Shown here piece after piece: positions 1 to 8,494 of a stretch of DNA of 64,000 nt. A program made the position numbers and the translations under genes. This DNA comes from Desmonostoc vinosum HA7617-LM4 (lineage in GTDB: Bacteria > Cyanobacteriota > Cyanobacteriia > Cyanobacteriales > Nostocaceae). Within the stretch, counting starts at the first letter, position 1; every line of letters begins with the position of its first letter. The stretch is taken from NCBI GenBank assembly GCA_019359515.1, contig JAHHHC010000031.1, positions 1 through 64,000 on the forward strand, read 5' to 3'. Under the pieces are notes generated by a model, which was not told the DNA's origin, made no database searches, and saw only the letters and a program-made list of their open reading frames with translations.

Positions 1-49
1 TTTGTGCCGCTTGTTCTGGAGTTGGTTCTAGTTTGAATTCCCACGTCAT
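1..49 (-). CDS. tnpB: IS200/IS605-family TnpB, N-terminal fragment cut by the window edge
   Basis: Sixteen codons run off the left edge, beginning at the ATG complementary to 47-49 and reading MTWEFKLEPTPEQAAQ. A start of this kind, a short beta strand followed by a PTPEQ-type turn, is characteristic of TnpB/OrfB proteins of IS200/IS605 elements, which are RNA-guided RuvC-type nucleases. The catalytic part lies outside the window, so intactness cannot be judged. A palindrome at 116-141 upstream would suit the left end of the same element. The call rests on 16 residues only. Confidence 0.6.
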   Translation of the reverse strand, partial: MTWEFKLEPTPEQAAQ

Positions 50-115
50 GTTTAGCATCAGGGTATTTTACACTAAACGCCATCGTGTGTAAATACGAAA
101 TTCGTTGCGAAAAAG

Positions 116-141
116 CCGTCCTTCAGCACAGCGTAGGACGG
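116..141. repeat. Imperfect palindrome, possible left-end hairpin of the IS605-type element
   Basis: CCGTCCT at 116-122 pairs with AGGACGG at 135-141 around a 12-nt loop. Subterminal hairpins of this size are recognised by TnpA at IS200/IS605 ends, and this one lies just upstream of the tnpB start at the left edge. The exact element end was not determined. Confidence 0.4.
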
Positions 142-172
142 GGTTTTCAACCCAAATTCTTGATAAGTTGCT

Positions 173-203
173 AGAACCCCGACTTTTTCAGAGTCGGGGT
201 TCT
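173..203. terminator. Perfect 12-bp hairpin, terminator-like
   Basis: AGAACCCCGACT (173-184) and AGTCGGGGTTCT (192-203) form a perfect 12-bp stem around a 7-nt loop. No long T tract follows on either strand, so it may be a dispersed hairpin repeat rather than an intrinsic terminator. It lies between the edge tnpB and the small gene at 349. Confidence 0.45.
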
Positions 204-348
204 GATCACCTGCTAACCACTCAGAAATAATGACATCAACCACCCCTTACAGGCAGCTTTGTGATCACTGTTCCCATGCCTCAAGAGGACGACAGCCTGG
301 GAATCACCGAAGCAATGTACCATACAAATAGCTTTATAAAAATCAACA

Positions 349-657
349 ATGGTAGAACGTCCAATTAAAAAATCGGAACGACAAGCCCAAGCAAATGCTG
401 ACAACAGTTCCGAAAACACGAATTCTGTGCCTCCCATAGAATCCACTCCTATTCCCAAAAGCTCAAAACCAAGTGGTAATCGCTCGTCTGGTAAAGGGAA
501 AAAAGCAGCCTATGCAGATGAAAACAAGCCGCCGGTCAATCCTGCGTTAGCCCGTGGCCCGAAACCTTCTAAAATCAAGCCCATTGTTAAAACAGAACCT
601 GAACCAGAAACTGAGCCAGAAACTGAACCCATATCTGAAGAATCTCAAGAAAGTTAG
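349..657 (+). CDS. Small hydrophilic conserved hypothetical protein
   Basis: A 102-residue protein with no hydrophobic segment and no recognisable domain. It is rich in Lys, Ser, Pro and Asn, with a Lys/Arg-rich N-terminal half (GKGKKAAY near residue 49) and an acidic Pro/Glu repeat near the end (EPETEPETEP, around residues 84-94). The composition suggests a disordered protein, possibly nucleic-acid- or ribosome-associated, but nothing in the sequence demonstrates this. The ATG start is the only plausible one. The next 180 bases hold only G-rich tandem repeats of the GGGGATGA type, followed by the convergent gene ending at 835. Confidence 0.6.
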   Translation: MVERPIKKSERQAQANADNSSENTNSVPPIESTPIPKSSKPSGNRSSGKGKKAAYADENKPPVNPALARGPKPSKIKPIVKTEPEPETEPETEPISEESQES

Positions 658-834
658 TATTTCGGGGGATTGGGGATGAGGGGGATGAGGGGGATGAGGG
701 AGAAAATTTCTGTGCGTCTTTGCGTCCCCGTGTCCTCTTGCCAATTCTTTATTCCCCATTCTCAATCCCCTTTACCCTGTTACAGGCTGAGGATTATTCT
801 GCTGGTGCATGGCAGGATCAATGTCAATAAGGTA

Positions 835-1440
835 TTATCCTCCTCTTCTTCTGCCTTGCAGGATGGTAAATAAGATACCCATAACTGCAAGAATGGGGAG
901 AGCGATCGCCCATAATGGAAACTGTAGCGATTCACTCTGGACTACATCTTCATTGACATTTCGCACATTTTGTGCATTTCCTCCTGCTGCAACGGTGACA
1001 TCAAATTTGAATCCAAAGGGTTTAAAACTCGCTCCAGAGTTTGGTTTTCCTCGCAGTTGTAGCTGATAGATACCTGGCTTAGGAAAGGTAATTTCTGCAC
1101 CTGGAATATCTTGATAACGTTCAGCAGTTACAGGTTTTAAAGCTGGCTCTAGTAGTGGTGGTTCCTTGGGTGTATGAGGTTCGGCATAAACAACCAACTG
1201 ACAATTACATTGAGCCAGAGGAATTGTCTTTCCACCTTTGCGAGTAAGTGCAAACCACGCTTGCGTCGGTTCTCCGGCACGAGGATTATCATTTGGTTCA
1301 ATGTGGAGAGTAGCCCCAACATTTCCTGCTATTTCTATCTTATGAGCAACAGCAGGTTGAAAATTAGCTATTGAGATGACTAAGCTACAGAGGAATAATA
1401 GATATTTTTGTGGTTTGCTAGAACTTTGTAAAAGGGACAT
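835..1440 (-). CDS. Exported protein with an Ig-like domain and a C-terminal membrane anchor
   Basis: 201 residues from the ATG at 1440. An upstream in-frame start at 1530 would add 30 residues, but the one at 1440 puts the signal peptide at the N terminus (hydrophobic run, then PAVAHK). A beta-rich domain of about 110 residues follows, with a CNC pair and the segment FPKPGIYQLQLRG. A transmembrane helix (PLWAIALPILAVMGILF) and the basic tail QGRRRGG end the protein. The arrangement resembles YtkA/CopC-like metal-handling exported proteins, but no metal site is certain. It follows the SafE-like transporter on the same strand and probably shares its operon, with a dispersed repeat between them. 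Confidence 0.65.
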   Translation of the reverse strand: MSLLQSSSKPQKYLLFLCSLVISIANFQPAVAHKIEIAGNVGATLHIEPNDNPRAGEPTQAWFALTRKGGKTIPLAQCNCQLVVYAEPHTPKEPPLLEPALKPVTAERYQDIPGAEITFPKPGIYQLQLRGKPNSGASFKPFGFKFDVTVAAGGNAQNVRNVNEDVVQSESLQFPLWAIALPILAVMGILFTILQGRRRGG

Positions 1441-1548
1441 GTTTGGGAATGGGGAATTGGGGTAAAAATAATAACTGACTATATAACCAATGACTATTAA
1501 TAAATAAGAAATTACTTGCTTTAAATACAAACCTATGAAGTACGCCCA

Positions 1549-1640
1549 TCAAAATTACGAATTACGCGCTTCGCAGCGGTAGCGTAAAGCCTACGGCATA
1601 GCTTCGCTTAGAGCGAGGACGTCATTACGAATTACGAATC
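1549..1640. repeat. Dispersed palindromic repeat with TAATTCG-type borders (copy 1)
   Basis: The core runs GCGTAAAGCCTACGGCATAG then CTTCGCTTAGAGCGAG, and is flanked on both sides by ATTACGAATTACG heptamer repeats. Related cores occur near 14137, 25309, 27300, 28946, 37885 and 46185. Its right border overlaps the end of the SafE-like gene and supplies that gene's TAA stop codon (complement of 1632-1634). Confidence 0.7.
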
Positions 1641-2861
1641 ACCTGGGTTTTGCCAACGCAGTAGTAGTACACCAAAAGTGACAATTCCCATTAACGCGGC
1701 TGCTAATTTATTTGCCCAAGTTAATTGTAAAGAACCTAAGTAATGGGAACCAATTAGTACAGCATGAATGGCAGTCAAAACTAAAGCTGGCACACTTAAT
1801 AAATGAATTTGTCGCCAATGTTTGCCTAAAGATTTCTGTAACGAATCGAAACTCGTTAAAGCCGCAGGAGTCATCAATAACATTGCGACAGCACCCGCAG
1901 CCATACCCCATTGAAACTCTGGGGGCAAGAAGAAAAAGGCGGCTAAATTCCATTGTAATGAGTGTTCGATCATGTGGGCAGTGTGAACCACAGAAAGCAC
2001 AAAAGCTCCCACCCCCAAAGCACGGCGGTAACGTAAAGGTGATGCCCATCTGCTGCTAATTGGGCGAGCAATTAGCGCCATAATCAAGCAGATTAAAGCA
2101 GCATGTCCGCTGTAATCTACCATTGTGTCACCAGTCCGCAGCAAAGTGATAGCGCCAATAGTGAGTGTTACCCACCCTCCCAAGCGAAACAACTGGCTAC
2201 GTCTGTCTTTACTTGCTAACGATGTAGAGACACCTACACCTAGCATAGTCGGTAGAGTTCCTAAGCCAAAAGCTAGCATAGTTGCTGCACCCATCCATAA
2301 GTTACCAGTTTCAGCAGCTTTAATTTGGGCAGCATACAGAAAACCGCAAGGCATTAAACCCCAAGTCATTCCCAAAAGCATTGGTGTCCACCACTTGGTT
2401 TGTAAGGAAAGCTTGACCATTCCAGTACTCAGACGATTGTGTAAACTGTCCTGTATGAGGGGATGTAATAAGGGAATGCGAGGTAATAGTTTGGGCATGA
2501 CTTGTCCTAGTCCAAACCAAATCAGCATGACACCAGTAATTATTGCTAGCCACCGACGTAAGTCACTGCCAACACCGGCTAACTGTCCACCTTGTAGTAG
2601 TACTGAACCTAGCGCCCCAATGCCAGCACCCACCAAAGCGTAACTCAACACTCTCCCCAGGTTTAGTAGGATGTGAAATTCTAACTGCTGTCGCCAAGTA
2701 ACGGACTTTTCTAGGGTGGTTGTTCGTCTGGAGGAAACTGTCTTGGGGGTTGTTGGCTGATGAGACAAGGAAAATGCTACCGTCAAAGGGCCACACATCC
2801 CAAAGCAATGTCCAAAACTGCCTAGAAACCCCAGGATGGCGATCAGCAACAAATCTAGCAT
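1632..2861 (-). CDS. SafE/DsbD-type transmembrane transporter (sulfite exporter TauE/SafE family)
   Basis: 409 residues from the ATG at 2861, which has CAGGA about 9 nt upstream; the longer frame to 2939 adds 26 unconvincing residues. The N terminus carries GHCFGMCGPL, the glycine-rich cysteine motif of the SafE/UreH and cytochrome-biogenesis membrane domain. A second half-motif, GLMPCGFLYAAQIKA, lies in the middle, as expected for the inverted repeat of this fold. Further membrane helices fill the C-terminal half. Members move small solutes, metals or reducing equivalents; the substrate is unknown here. The downstream exported Ig-like protein suggests a metal or thiol function. The last codons and stop come from the adjacent repeat. 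Confidence 0.75.
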   Translation of the reverse strand: MLDLLLIAILGFLGSFGHCFGMCGPLTVAFSLSHQPTTPKTVSSRRTTTLEKSVTWRQQLEFHILLNLGRVLSYALVGAGIGALGSVLLQGGQLAGVGSDLRRWLAIITGVMLIWFGLGQVMPKLLPRIPLLHPLIQDSLHNRLSTGMVKLSLQTKWWTPMLLGMTWGLMPCGFLYAAQIKAAETGNLWMGAATMLAFGLGTLPTMLGVGVSTSLASKDRRSQLFRLGGWVTLTIGAITLLRTGDTMVDYSGHAALICLIMALIARPISSRWASPLRYRRALGVGAFVLSVVHTAHMIEHSLQWNLAAFFFLPPEFQWGMAAGAVAMLLMTPAALTSFDSLQKSLGKHWRQIHLLSVPALVLTAIHAVLIGSHYLGSLQLTWANKLAAALMGIVTFGVLLLRWQNPGDS

Positions 2862-3077
2862 AAATAAAGTCCTGAGTTCTGTTAGCGGTAGGGGGGCGTT
2901 GAGCCGCGTGTTGAGTTCTGAGTGGCAAAATAAAATCAAAAATTTTTGTTGATTGCTTCTTTCTCAGTACTTATCTAGTGCGGAACAATAAGTTAAGTTT
3001 TGAACTTTGTCAAAAGACAAGTCGTAAAACTTGGCGATCGCATGACGTTTTTACAGTCAACTGCTAGGGATAATCAC

Positions 3078-4127
3078 ATGAGAAAATGGATTTGGGTAAT
3101 GCTAGTGGTATTGGTAGCAGTTGCCGTAGTGGGTAGTAGAGGTACTGCACTCAACAAATTTTTTCAGCAACCTACCTCACCAACCATTGTTGAGCGGATT
3201 CCAGCCGAAAAACTCCAACCAAAGGCACAGTCTCAGACAGTTAGTACCCTAAAAGTCTCTGTTGGCAAGTTGTTAGCCCACGTTCAAAAGTTAAATTATC
3301 CGCGTTATACAATAACAGAGCGATCGCGTTCTCGTGCTTATATCACAACTGAACTAAAAAAATTAGGCTGGAAACCCAAGCTAGAAAAGTTCTCTAACGG
3401 TGTTAATATCTTTGCCGAACGCCCAGGAACGGACATTGCAGCAAAAGCAATTCTTGTTGCAGCTCATTACGATACTGTTGCTTCCTCACCAGGCGCAGAT
3501 GATAACGCCACTGGTGTTGCTGTCACACTGGAAATTGCCCGACTTCTGGGTGCAAGTCGAACATCACGGACATTGCAGCTAGCTTTTTTTGATCAAGAAG
3601 AAACAGGGCTTCTGGGTAGTAAAGCTTTTGTATCCAATTCTGCACGCTTGCAAAAAATCGGCGGAGTTATTGTTATGGATATGGTAGGTTATGCTTGTTA
3701 CTCTGTTGGATGTCAGCAATATCCTAAAGGGTTGCCAGTTAACCCACCCAGCAATAAGGGGGATTTTTTAGTCGTGGTTGGGGATGCTGAACATTTACCT
3801 TTATTGAGTGTTTTTCAAAACTCATCAATGATTTTTCCTACTGCTTTTAGTAAGGAGAGAAAAGGCAGTCTACCATCAGTACTGACACTACCAATTCCCC
3901 TAAAAGGTTTACTAGCACCTGACACTTTACGTAGCGATCATGCACCTTTTTGGTATCAAGGAGTAGGTGCTGTATTAGTAACAGATACTGCTAATCTGCG
4001 TACACCTTATTACCATAAACCCAGTGATATTCCCGCAAATATCGAGCGTTCTTTCTTCACAGGAGCCGCTCAAATTGTTGTAAATGCTACCGCTAAATTA
4101 TTAGATAAAAGCGAAACTTTCAACTGA
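3078..4127 (+). CDS. M28-family zinc aminopeptidase, membrane-anchored or exported
   Basis: About 349 residues from the ATG at 3078, preceded by TAGGGA; an in-frame TTG at 3000 would add 26 residues ahead of the signal. An N-terminal hydrophobic helix (VMLVVLVAVAVVG) precedes a linker. The catalytic domain then shows the M28 zinc ligands in order: AHYDT (His ~130), GADDNATG (Asp ~141), DQEETGLLGS (catalytic Glu and Glu ligand ~174-175), VIVMDMVGY (Asp) and SDHAPFW (His). All expected ligands are present, so the enzyme should be active, releasing N-terminal residues from peptides in the periplasm. The exact substrate is not deducible. Confidence 0.85.
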   Translation: MRKWIWVMLVVLVAVAVVGSRGTALNKFFQQPTSPTIVERIPAEKLQPKAQSQTVSTLKVSVGKLLAHVQKLNYPRYTITERSRSRAYITTELKKLGWKPKLEKFSNGVNIFAERPGTDIAAKAILVAAHYDTVASSPGADDNATGVAVTLEIARLLGASRTSRTLQLAFFDQEETGLLGSKAFVSNSARLQKIGGVIVMDMVGYACYSVGCQQYPKGLPVNPPSNKGDFLVVVGDAEHLPLLSVFQNSSMIFPTAFSKERKGSLPSVLTLPIPLKGLLAPDTLRSDHAPFWYQGVGAVLVTDTANLRTPYYHKPSDIPANIERSFFTGAAQIVVNATAKLLDKSETFN

Positions 4128-4158
4128 ACTTCTCCCTGTACAACTGAACCGTATTGAA

Positions 4159-5400
4159 TTATAAAATTTCGATTTGCAATACCTGTACTTCTTCTTGAGA
4201 ATCAATTAAAGTTTTACCCATTGGTAAAATAGCCAAAGCATTAGTTTGAGCTAAATTAATTAAATTACCAGAACTTTGACTACTACCAGCTTGGTGAAAT
4301 TCATAAACTCCATCAATTAAATGCAAGCTACCCCAAATATAGGTTTCGCGCTTGCCATCTAATCGCAACTGATCACGCCATCGCGTTTTGACAAACTTCG
4401 GTTTCCAACCTCCAGCCAGTCCCGACAGCTTTTTAATTGCTGGTTGCACAAACCGCCAGAAAGTCACCAAGACAGCAGCCGGGTTTCCTGGTAAACCAAA
4501 GTAAAGTGGTGAGTGTGAATTTGGGAAGGTAGCAACAGTCAGAGGTTTTCCCGGCCTCATCTTTACAGCACAAATGTGAGTTTTAGCACCTAGCGTCTCC
4601 AAAATCTTGTCAATATAGTCATAATCACCCACAGAAACACCACCGGAAGATATCACTAAATCAGCATTAGCTACAGCTTGAGTGATTGTTTGCTCAAGGT
4701 CAACAAGCTCATCTTTCACAATACCTAACATTAACGGTTCTGCCCCACATTCCTTAACCAAAGTTGCTAGGGCATACTGGTTAGAATCCACAATTTGACC
4801 AGGTTGCAGTGGTTGTTCAAGCGTTGTCAACTCATCACCTGTCGAAAAAATCGCCACACGCGGACGGCGATAAACTCTTAATTGTGGACACTGTGCTGCT
4901 GCCAACACAGCAATTTCTGGGGCATTTAACTTGATTCCTGCTGGTATTAGTGGTGTTCCAGCTTTGTAGAAAGATGCTTGATGTCTGACGAATTCTTGAG
5001 GTTTTGGCGTTGTGAGGATGAAAACGTTGTTGTCTTCCCGGCGAGTCTTTTCTTGCATTACCACAGTATCAGCGCCTGGAGGGATCACTGCACCTGTAAA
5101 AATTCGTGCTGCTTGTCCTGGTTGAATAGTGGAATTGGGTTGAGAACCAGCAGGAATTTCTGTGACAATTTCTAAAACAGCTGGCTGTTCAAGGCTGGAG
5201 TGCTGCACATCTTCATAACGAACTGCATAGCCATCCATTGCGGAATTATCCCAATGAGGAAAATCTAGCAAACTAGTAACAGGTGTTGCCAAAATGCGTC
5301 CATGCGCTGCCAATAAATCTACAATCTCTGTATCCTGCTGATTATCTAATGGCTGCACCAAGTTTAAAATTATTGCTTCTGCATCGCTGACTGAGTGCAT
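4159..5400 (-). CDS. moeA: Molybdopterin molybdotransferase MoeA
   Basis: 413 residues from the ATG at 5400. MoeA inserts molybdate into adenylylated molybdopterin, the last step of molybdenum cofactor synthesis, in the cytoplasm. Family motifs are present in order: DNSAMDGYAV near the N terminus, FTGAVIPPGADTVVMQE in domain II, then in the MogA-like domain FSTGDEL, SSGGVSVGDYDYI, MRPGKPL and GLPGNPAAVLV. Length is normal for the family. No other cofactor gene is adjacent, so it appears to be monocistronic; a HIP1 site overlaps the 5' leader. In cyanobacteria the cofactor serves nitrate reductase among other enzymes. Confidence 0.95.
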   Translation of the reverse strand: MHSVSDAEAIILNLVQPLDNQQDTEIVDLLAAHGRILATPVTSLLDFPHWDNSAMDGYAVRYEDVQHSSLEQPAVLEIVTEIPAGSQPNSTIQPGQAARIFTGAVIPPGADTVVMQEKTRREDNNVFILTTPKPQEFVRHQASFYKAGTPLIPAGIKLNAPEIAVLAAAQCPQLRVYRRPRVAIFSTGDELTTLEQPLQPGQIVDSNQYALATLVKECGAEPLMLGIVKDELVDLEQTITQAVANADLVISSGGVSVGDYDYIDKILETLGAKTHICAVKMRPGKPLTVATFPNSHSPLYFGLPGNPAAVLVTFWRFVQPAIKKLSGLAGGWKPKFVKTRWRDQLRLDGKRETYIWGSLHLIDGVYEFHQAGSSQSSGNLINLAQTNALAILPMGKTLIDSQEEVQVLQIEIL

Positions 5401-5672
5401 TGCGATCGCCTCCGATTTATTTGTATTTTTGAGGACTACCCAGGATGACACCTGTAGCTTCCCAAATCCCAATCACAACAATCATTCCTATACTATATTG
5501 CTAGGAGCGATCGCTCCTAGCAACAGGTGACAAACCAATAGTTCTGATTGTCAGCAGCGATCGCATAACTCATTACCTTAATATAAAAAACAGGAGAAAT
5601 CACAGCAGTTCCCAGTTACGAGTCGTGATGCGTAAAGCCCCCGTGTTTCCAACCGTGGGATATAAGCGAACA

Positions 5673-5690
5673 GGATAAATAAATTTATCC
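5673..5690. repeat. Perfect palindrome over the tnpA stop codon
   Basis: GGATAAAT-AA-ATTTATCC is fully self-complementary and includes the tnpA stop (complement of 5685-5687). It may act as a weak terminator or processing hairpin at the 3' end of the tnpA transcript; no T tract follows. Confidence 0.4.
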
Positions 5691-6086
5691 GTGATGTGGA
5701 TCGTTAATATACTCTAATACTTTCTGAGTACTAACCTTGCCAGTAGTATCAAATATATATGAATGCGTCCAAAGAGAAGGAAGTTTGATTAATTCTGGAA
5801 ATTCTTGTCTTAAATATCTAGATGAACGTCCTTTAAATGCCTTGACTACCTGAGATATTGAATGATGCGGATCGTATTCAACCAACAAATGAACGTGGTC
5901 TGGTGCAATTTCTAAGGCTTTGATAATCCATTTATTGTCATGAGCAACAGATTGGAATATTTCAATGCATCGGAGTTTTAAAGATTCATTATTAGCAAAT
6001 ATTCTTCTGCGCCGACATGGTATCCAGACCAAGTGAACAGTAGCCAAGCCAATTGCGTGATTGTAATGATTATATACAGTTTTCAT
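5685..6086 (-). CDS. tnpA: IS200/IS605 Y1-tyrosine transposase TnpA
   Basis: 133 residues, the usual size for a TnpA of the HUH single-strand transposase family. The HUH motif appears as PDHVHLLVEY around residues 62-71 (His-Val-His). The nucleophilic tyrosine is best placed in KVLEYINDP near the C terminus. The N terminus HAIGLATVHLVWIPCRRRR matches the usual first strand. It excises and inserts the element as single-stranded DNA, recognising end hairpins. Its start codon lies about 45 nt from that of tnpB on the opposite strand, so the two share a divergent promoter region. Confidence 0.9.
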   Translation of the reverse strand: MKTVYNHYNHAIGLATVHLVWIPCRRRRIFANNESLKLRCIEIFQSVAHDNKWIIKALEIAPDHVHLLVEYDPHHSISQVVKAFKGRSSRYLRQEFPELIKLPSLWTHSYIFDTTGKVSTQKVLEYINDPHHG

Positions 6087-6132
6087 GTAGATGAGTGTTG
6101 ATTATCTACATGAAAAATGGTATCATAACCAC

Positions 6133-7272
6133 ATGAAAACACTGAAGTTCAAGCTATATCAACACAAACAAAATAGACACCTCAAGCGGTCAATTAACGC
6201 TGCTGGGGTTATCTATAACTATTGCATTGCCCTTCATAAGCGGTATTACCGGATGTGGGGCAAGCATTTAAATTGTGCAAAACTTCAGGCTCACATTGCC
6301 AAATTGCGGAAGAAAAACCAATTTTGGCAATCGGTAGGTTCTCAAGCAGTACAGGACATTTGTCAACGTATTGAAAAAGCATACCAATTGTTTTTTAAAC
6401 ACAATAACAAGGGAGTTAGACCACCAGGATTCAAGAAAGTTAAAAAGTACAAATCGTTCACTCTCAAGCAAGCAGGATATAAGTTTTTAGGTGGCAATAG
6501 GGTCAAAATTGGAAATCGGGTTTATCAATATTGGAAGTCAAGAGAAATAGAGGGAACAGTCAAAACTCTGACCATTAAACGCACTCCATTGGGTGAATTG
6601 TTTATGGTTGTGGTGGTTGACAATGTAATTAACCCACAAGTCAAATTCACGACTAGTAAGATAGCGGGGTTTGATTTTGGGCTTAAGACGTTTCTCACCT
6701 GCTCAGACGGATCTAAAATTGAGTCACCCCAGTTTTTTAAACAGTCACTTAATGGCTTAAAAAAAGCAAGTCGTCAGCATTCACTGAAGCTAAAAGGTTC
6801 AATGAGCCAAGAACGGGCGAGAAAGAATTTGGTACGCAAATATGAAAACGTTGCTAGCCGAAGGCGTGATTGGTTTTGGAAACTGGCCCATGAACTTACC
6901 TCAAGGTTTGATGTGTTGTGCTTTGAGACACTTAATCTCAAAGGAATGCATCGTCTTTGGGGACGCAAGGTTTCAGATTTAGCCTTTGGTGAGTTTCTAC
7001 AAATTCTAGAATGGGTTGCCAAGAAGAAACATAAACAAGTGGTATTCGTGGATCAGTGGTATCCATCTACTAAGACTTGTTCTAGTTGCGGTCATGTTTT
7101 AGAAAGTTTAGATTTGTCCATTAGAGAGTGGCGTTGCCCGTCCTGTCAATCAGTTAATGGAAGGGATGAGAACGCTAGTCGCAATATTTGTGCAGTCGGG
7201 GCATCGACTGTTAGGTTAGGTGAAAAACGCGGTCTTGAGGGAAACCCTCAAAGAGCGATTTTGAACCCGTAG
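6133..7272 (+). CDS. tnpB: TnpB RNA-guided nuclease of the IS605 element
   Basis: 379 residues from the ATG at 6133 (MKTLKFKLYQ); a frame start at 6091 would overlap the divergent promoter region. RuvC-like motifs are complete: FDFGLKTFL (Asp), CFETLNLKGM (Glu) and GRDENASRNI (Asp). A CSSCGH/CPSC zinc ribbon separates the last two. A helix-turn-helix region lies near the N terminus. Family members cut DNA guided by an RNA made from the right end, which helps the element persist after excision. The catalytic residues are all present, so it is probably functional. It ends 48 nt before the right-end hairpin. Confidence 0.92.
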   Translation: MKTLKFKLYQHKQNRHLKRSINAAGVIYNYCIALHKRYYRMWGKHLNCAKLQAHIAKLRKKNQFWQSVGSQAVQDICQRIEKAYQLFFKHNNKGVRPPGFKKVKKYKSFTLKQAGYKFLGGNRVKIGNRVYQYWKSREIEGTVKTLTIKRTPLGELFMVVVVDNVINPQVKFTTSKIAGFDFGLKTFLTCSDGSKIESPQFFKQSLNGLKKASRQHSLKLKGSMSQERARKNLVRKYENVASRRRDWFWKLAHELTSRFDVLCFETLNLKGMHRLWGRKVSDLAFGEFLQILEWVAKKKHKQVVFVDQWYPSTKTCSSCGHVLESLDLSIREWRCPSCQSVNGRDENASRNICAVGASTVRLGEKRGLEGNPQRAILNP

Positions 7273-7352
7273 GGTGATGTCAGTCGGGCTATGCCTGCAA
7301 TTGCTGTTTGAGCCTAGAATCCCCCGAATTTAACGAAGTGGATTCGGGGGAG
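7200..7352 (+). ncRNA. Putative omega RNA (reRNA) region at the right end
   Basis: TnpB proteins bind an RNA transcribed from the 3' part of tnpB through the right end. Here that segment covers the tnpB C terminus, the short gap and the hairpin at 7320-7351. The guide would begin just beyond the element end near 7360. Position is inferred from family knowledge; the sequence alone shows only the hairpin. Confidence 0.35.
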
Positions 7353-7395
7353 TATGTCAAATGAGATACTCTCCAGCCCCTAACCCCTAGCTAGT

Positions 7396-7953
7396 ATGAC
7401 TATCGAACGAGTAAGCGAAAAACACTACCCCAAGGCTGAACTTGGACGGCGAGGTATGGCTTTGGGGCTTGATTTCCTCGTTGCTTGGTTAATCAGTTCT
7501 GTACTCGGTAGCGGCAATCCCGGCATTCAATTTGCTCAAATCCTGGTTTTTGCGATCGCTTGGCTGATTTTGCGGGTGTTGGTAGTCTACAACAATCAAG
7601 GACAAAGTTTAGGACGTTGGGCATTCGATTTAAAAGTGCTAGAAGTTGAAGATGGGCGAATAGTTAGCAGAATTCCAGAAGTACAGGCACTCTTAAAACG
7701 AGAGGCGATCGTTGGCTTGGGTGCCCTTCTAGTTTCTATTGTTCTAGGCAACATTAGAGCTAATCCCACTGCTATACTGCTAGTACTTCCTCTAGCAATC
7801 GATTGTGGGGCAGCCTTCTCTGATACCCAGATGCGGCAGGCTTTGCACGATCGCTATGCTAAAACTTTTATAGTTTCGTCGCGTCGTGGCTATTCCCTGG
7901 ATATCAAATTCAAGAGACTAGTTGCAAATGTACGGCGTAATGTGAGAAGATAG
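7396..7953 (+). CDS. RDD-family membrane protein
   Basis: 185 residues. The RDD signature can be followed as LGRRGMALGLDFLVAWLI (Arg and Asp in the first helix) and NNQGQSLGRWAFDLKV. Three or four hydrophobic helices are visible, and the C-terminal tail is basic (RRNVRR). RDD proteins are poorly understood membrane proteins, some linked to ion exchange or glyco-lipid functions. The gene lies directly upstream of rpmG-rpsR with a 43-bp gap and may be cotranscribed. The IS605 element ends just upstream and may have displaced its native promoter. Confidence 0.75.
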   Translation: MTIERVSEKHYPKAELGRRGMALGLDFLVAWLISSVLGSGNPGIQFAQILVFAIAWLILRVLVVYNNQGQSLGRWAFDLKVLEVEDGRIVSRIPEVQALLKREAIVGLGALLVSIVLGNIRANPTAILLVLPLAIDCGAAFSDTQMRQALHDRYAKTFIVSSRRGYSLDIKFKRLVANVRRNVRR

Positions 7954-7996
7954 TCATTTGTGTTAATTCTCTCCAGGCGTTACTTTTTGTAAGATT

Positions 7997-8191
7997 ATGG
8001 CTAAGAGTAAAGGTGTCCGCATCATCGTGACACTAGAATGTACTGAATGTCGTACTAACCCCGACAAACGTTCTCGAGGTGTATCGCGTTATACCACCAT
8101 GAAGAACCGTCGCAACACCACCAATCGGCTAGAACTGAAAAAGTTCTGCACCCACTGCAATAAACATACCGTTCACAAGGAAATTAAATAA
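7997..8191 (+). CDS. rpmG: 50S ribosomal protein L33
   Basis: 64 residues, basic, with the L33 pattern [13 protein letters not shown] near the N terminus and a second cysteine pair FCTHCNKHT, giving a zinc-ribbon (C+) form. The [11 protein letters not shown] segment is typical. It sits 6 nt upstream of rpsR, the standard cyanobacterial arrangement, and is surely translated in the same operon. Confidence 0.97.
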   Translation: MAKSKGVRIIVTLECTECRTNPDKRSRGVSRYTTMKNRRNTTNRLELKKFCTHCNKHTVHKEIK

Positions 8192-8197
8192 ACGACC

Positions 8198-8413
8198 ATG
8201 AGCTATTACCGCCGTCGCCTGTCTCCGATTAAGCCTGGAGAACCAATTGATTACAAAGATGTTGATTTGTTGCGTAAGTTTGTCACCGAACGTGGCAAAA
8301 TATTACCCCGGCGGATTACTGGACTGACATGTCAACAACAACGAGACTTAACATTAGCGATTAAACGTGCGCGGATTGTGGCTTTGTTGCCATTTATCAA
8401 TGCGGAAGGCTAA
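8198..8413 (+). CDS. rpsR: 30S ribosomal protein S18
   Basis: 71 residues, with the S18 core [21 protein letters not shown]-like [16 protein letters not shown], and the basic helix [17 protein letters not shown]18 binds S6 on the platform of the small subunit. It follows rpmG by 6 nt and precedes the RNase II/R gene by about 220 nt, an order widely kept in cyanobacteria. Confidence 0.97.
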   Translation: MSYYRRRLSPIKPGEPIDYKDVDLLRKFVTERGKILPRRITGLTCQQQRDLTLAIKRARIVALLPFINAEG

Positions 8414-8494
8414 AAAAGCTATGGGTCAAGAGTCAAGAGGTAATAAACTAATGTGCGTCTAAGTTGCACATTCTTTGGTTAAGACTGTCATTTA

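Larger units (their letters stand above)
5625..7360. mobile_element. IS605-type insertion sequence with divergent tnpA and tnpB
   Basis: The element contains a Y1 transposase (tnpA, minus) and tnpB (plus) with facing 5' ends, the IS605 arrangement. At the tnpA-distal end an imperfect hairpin lies around 5636-5663 (CCCCCG with CGTGGG). Beyond tnpB a clean 10-bp hairpin, TCCCCCGAAT (7320-7329) with ATTCGGGGGA (7342-7351), is followed by GTATGTCAA, typical of a right end in this family. Both genes look intact, so the element may be active. The exact ends were not resolved, because these elements create no target duplication. Confidence 0.75.
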
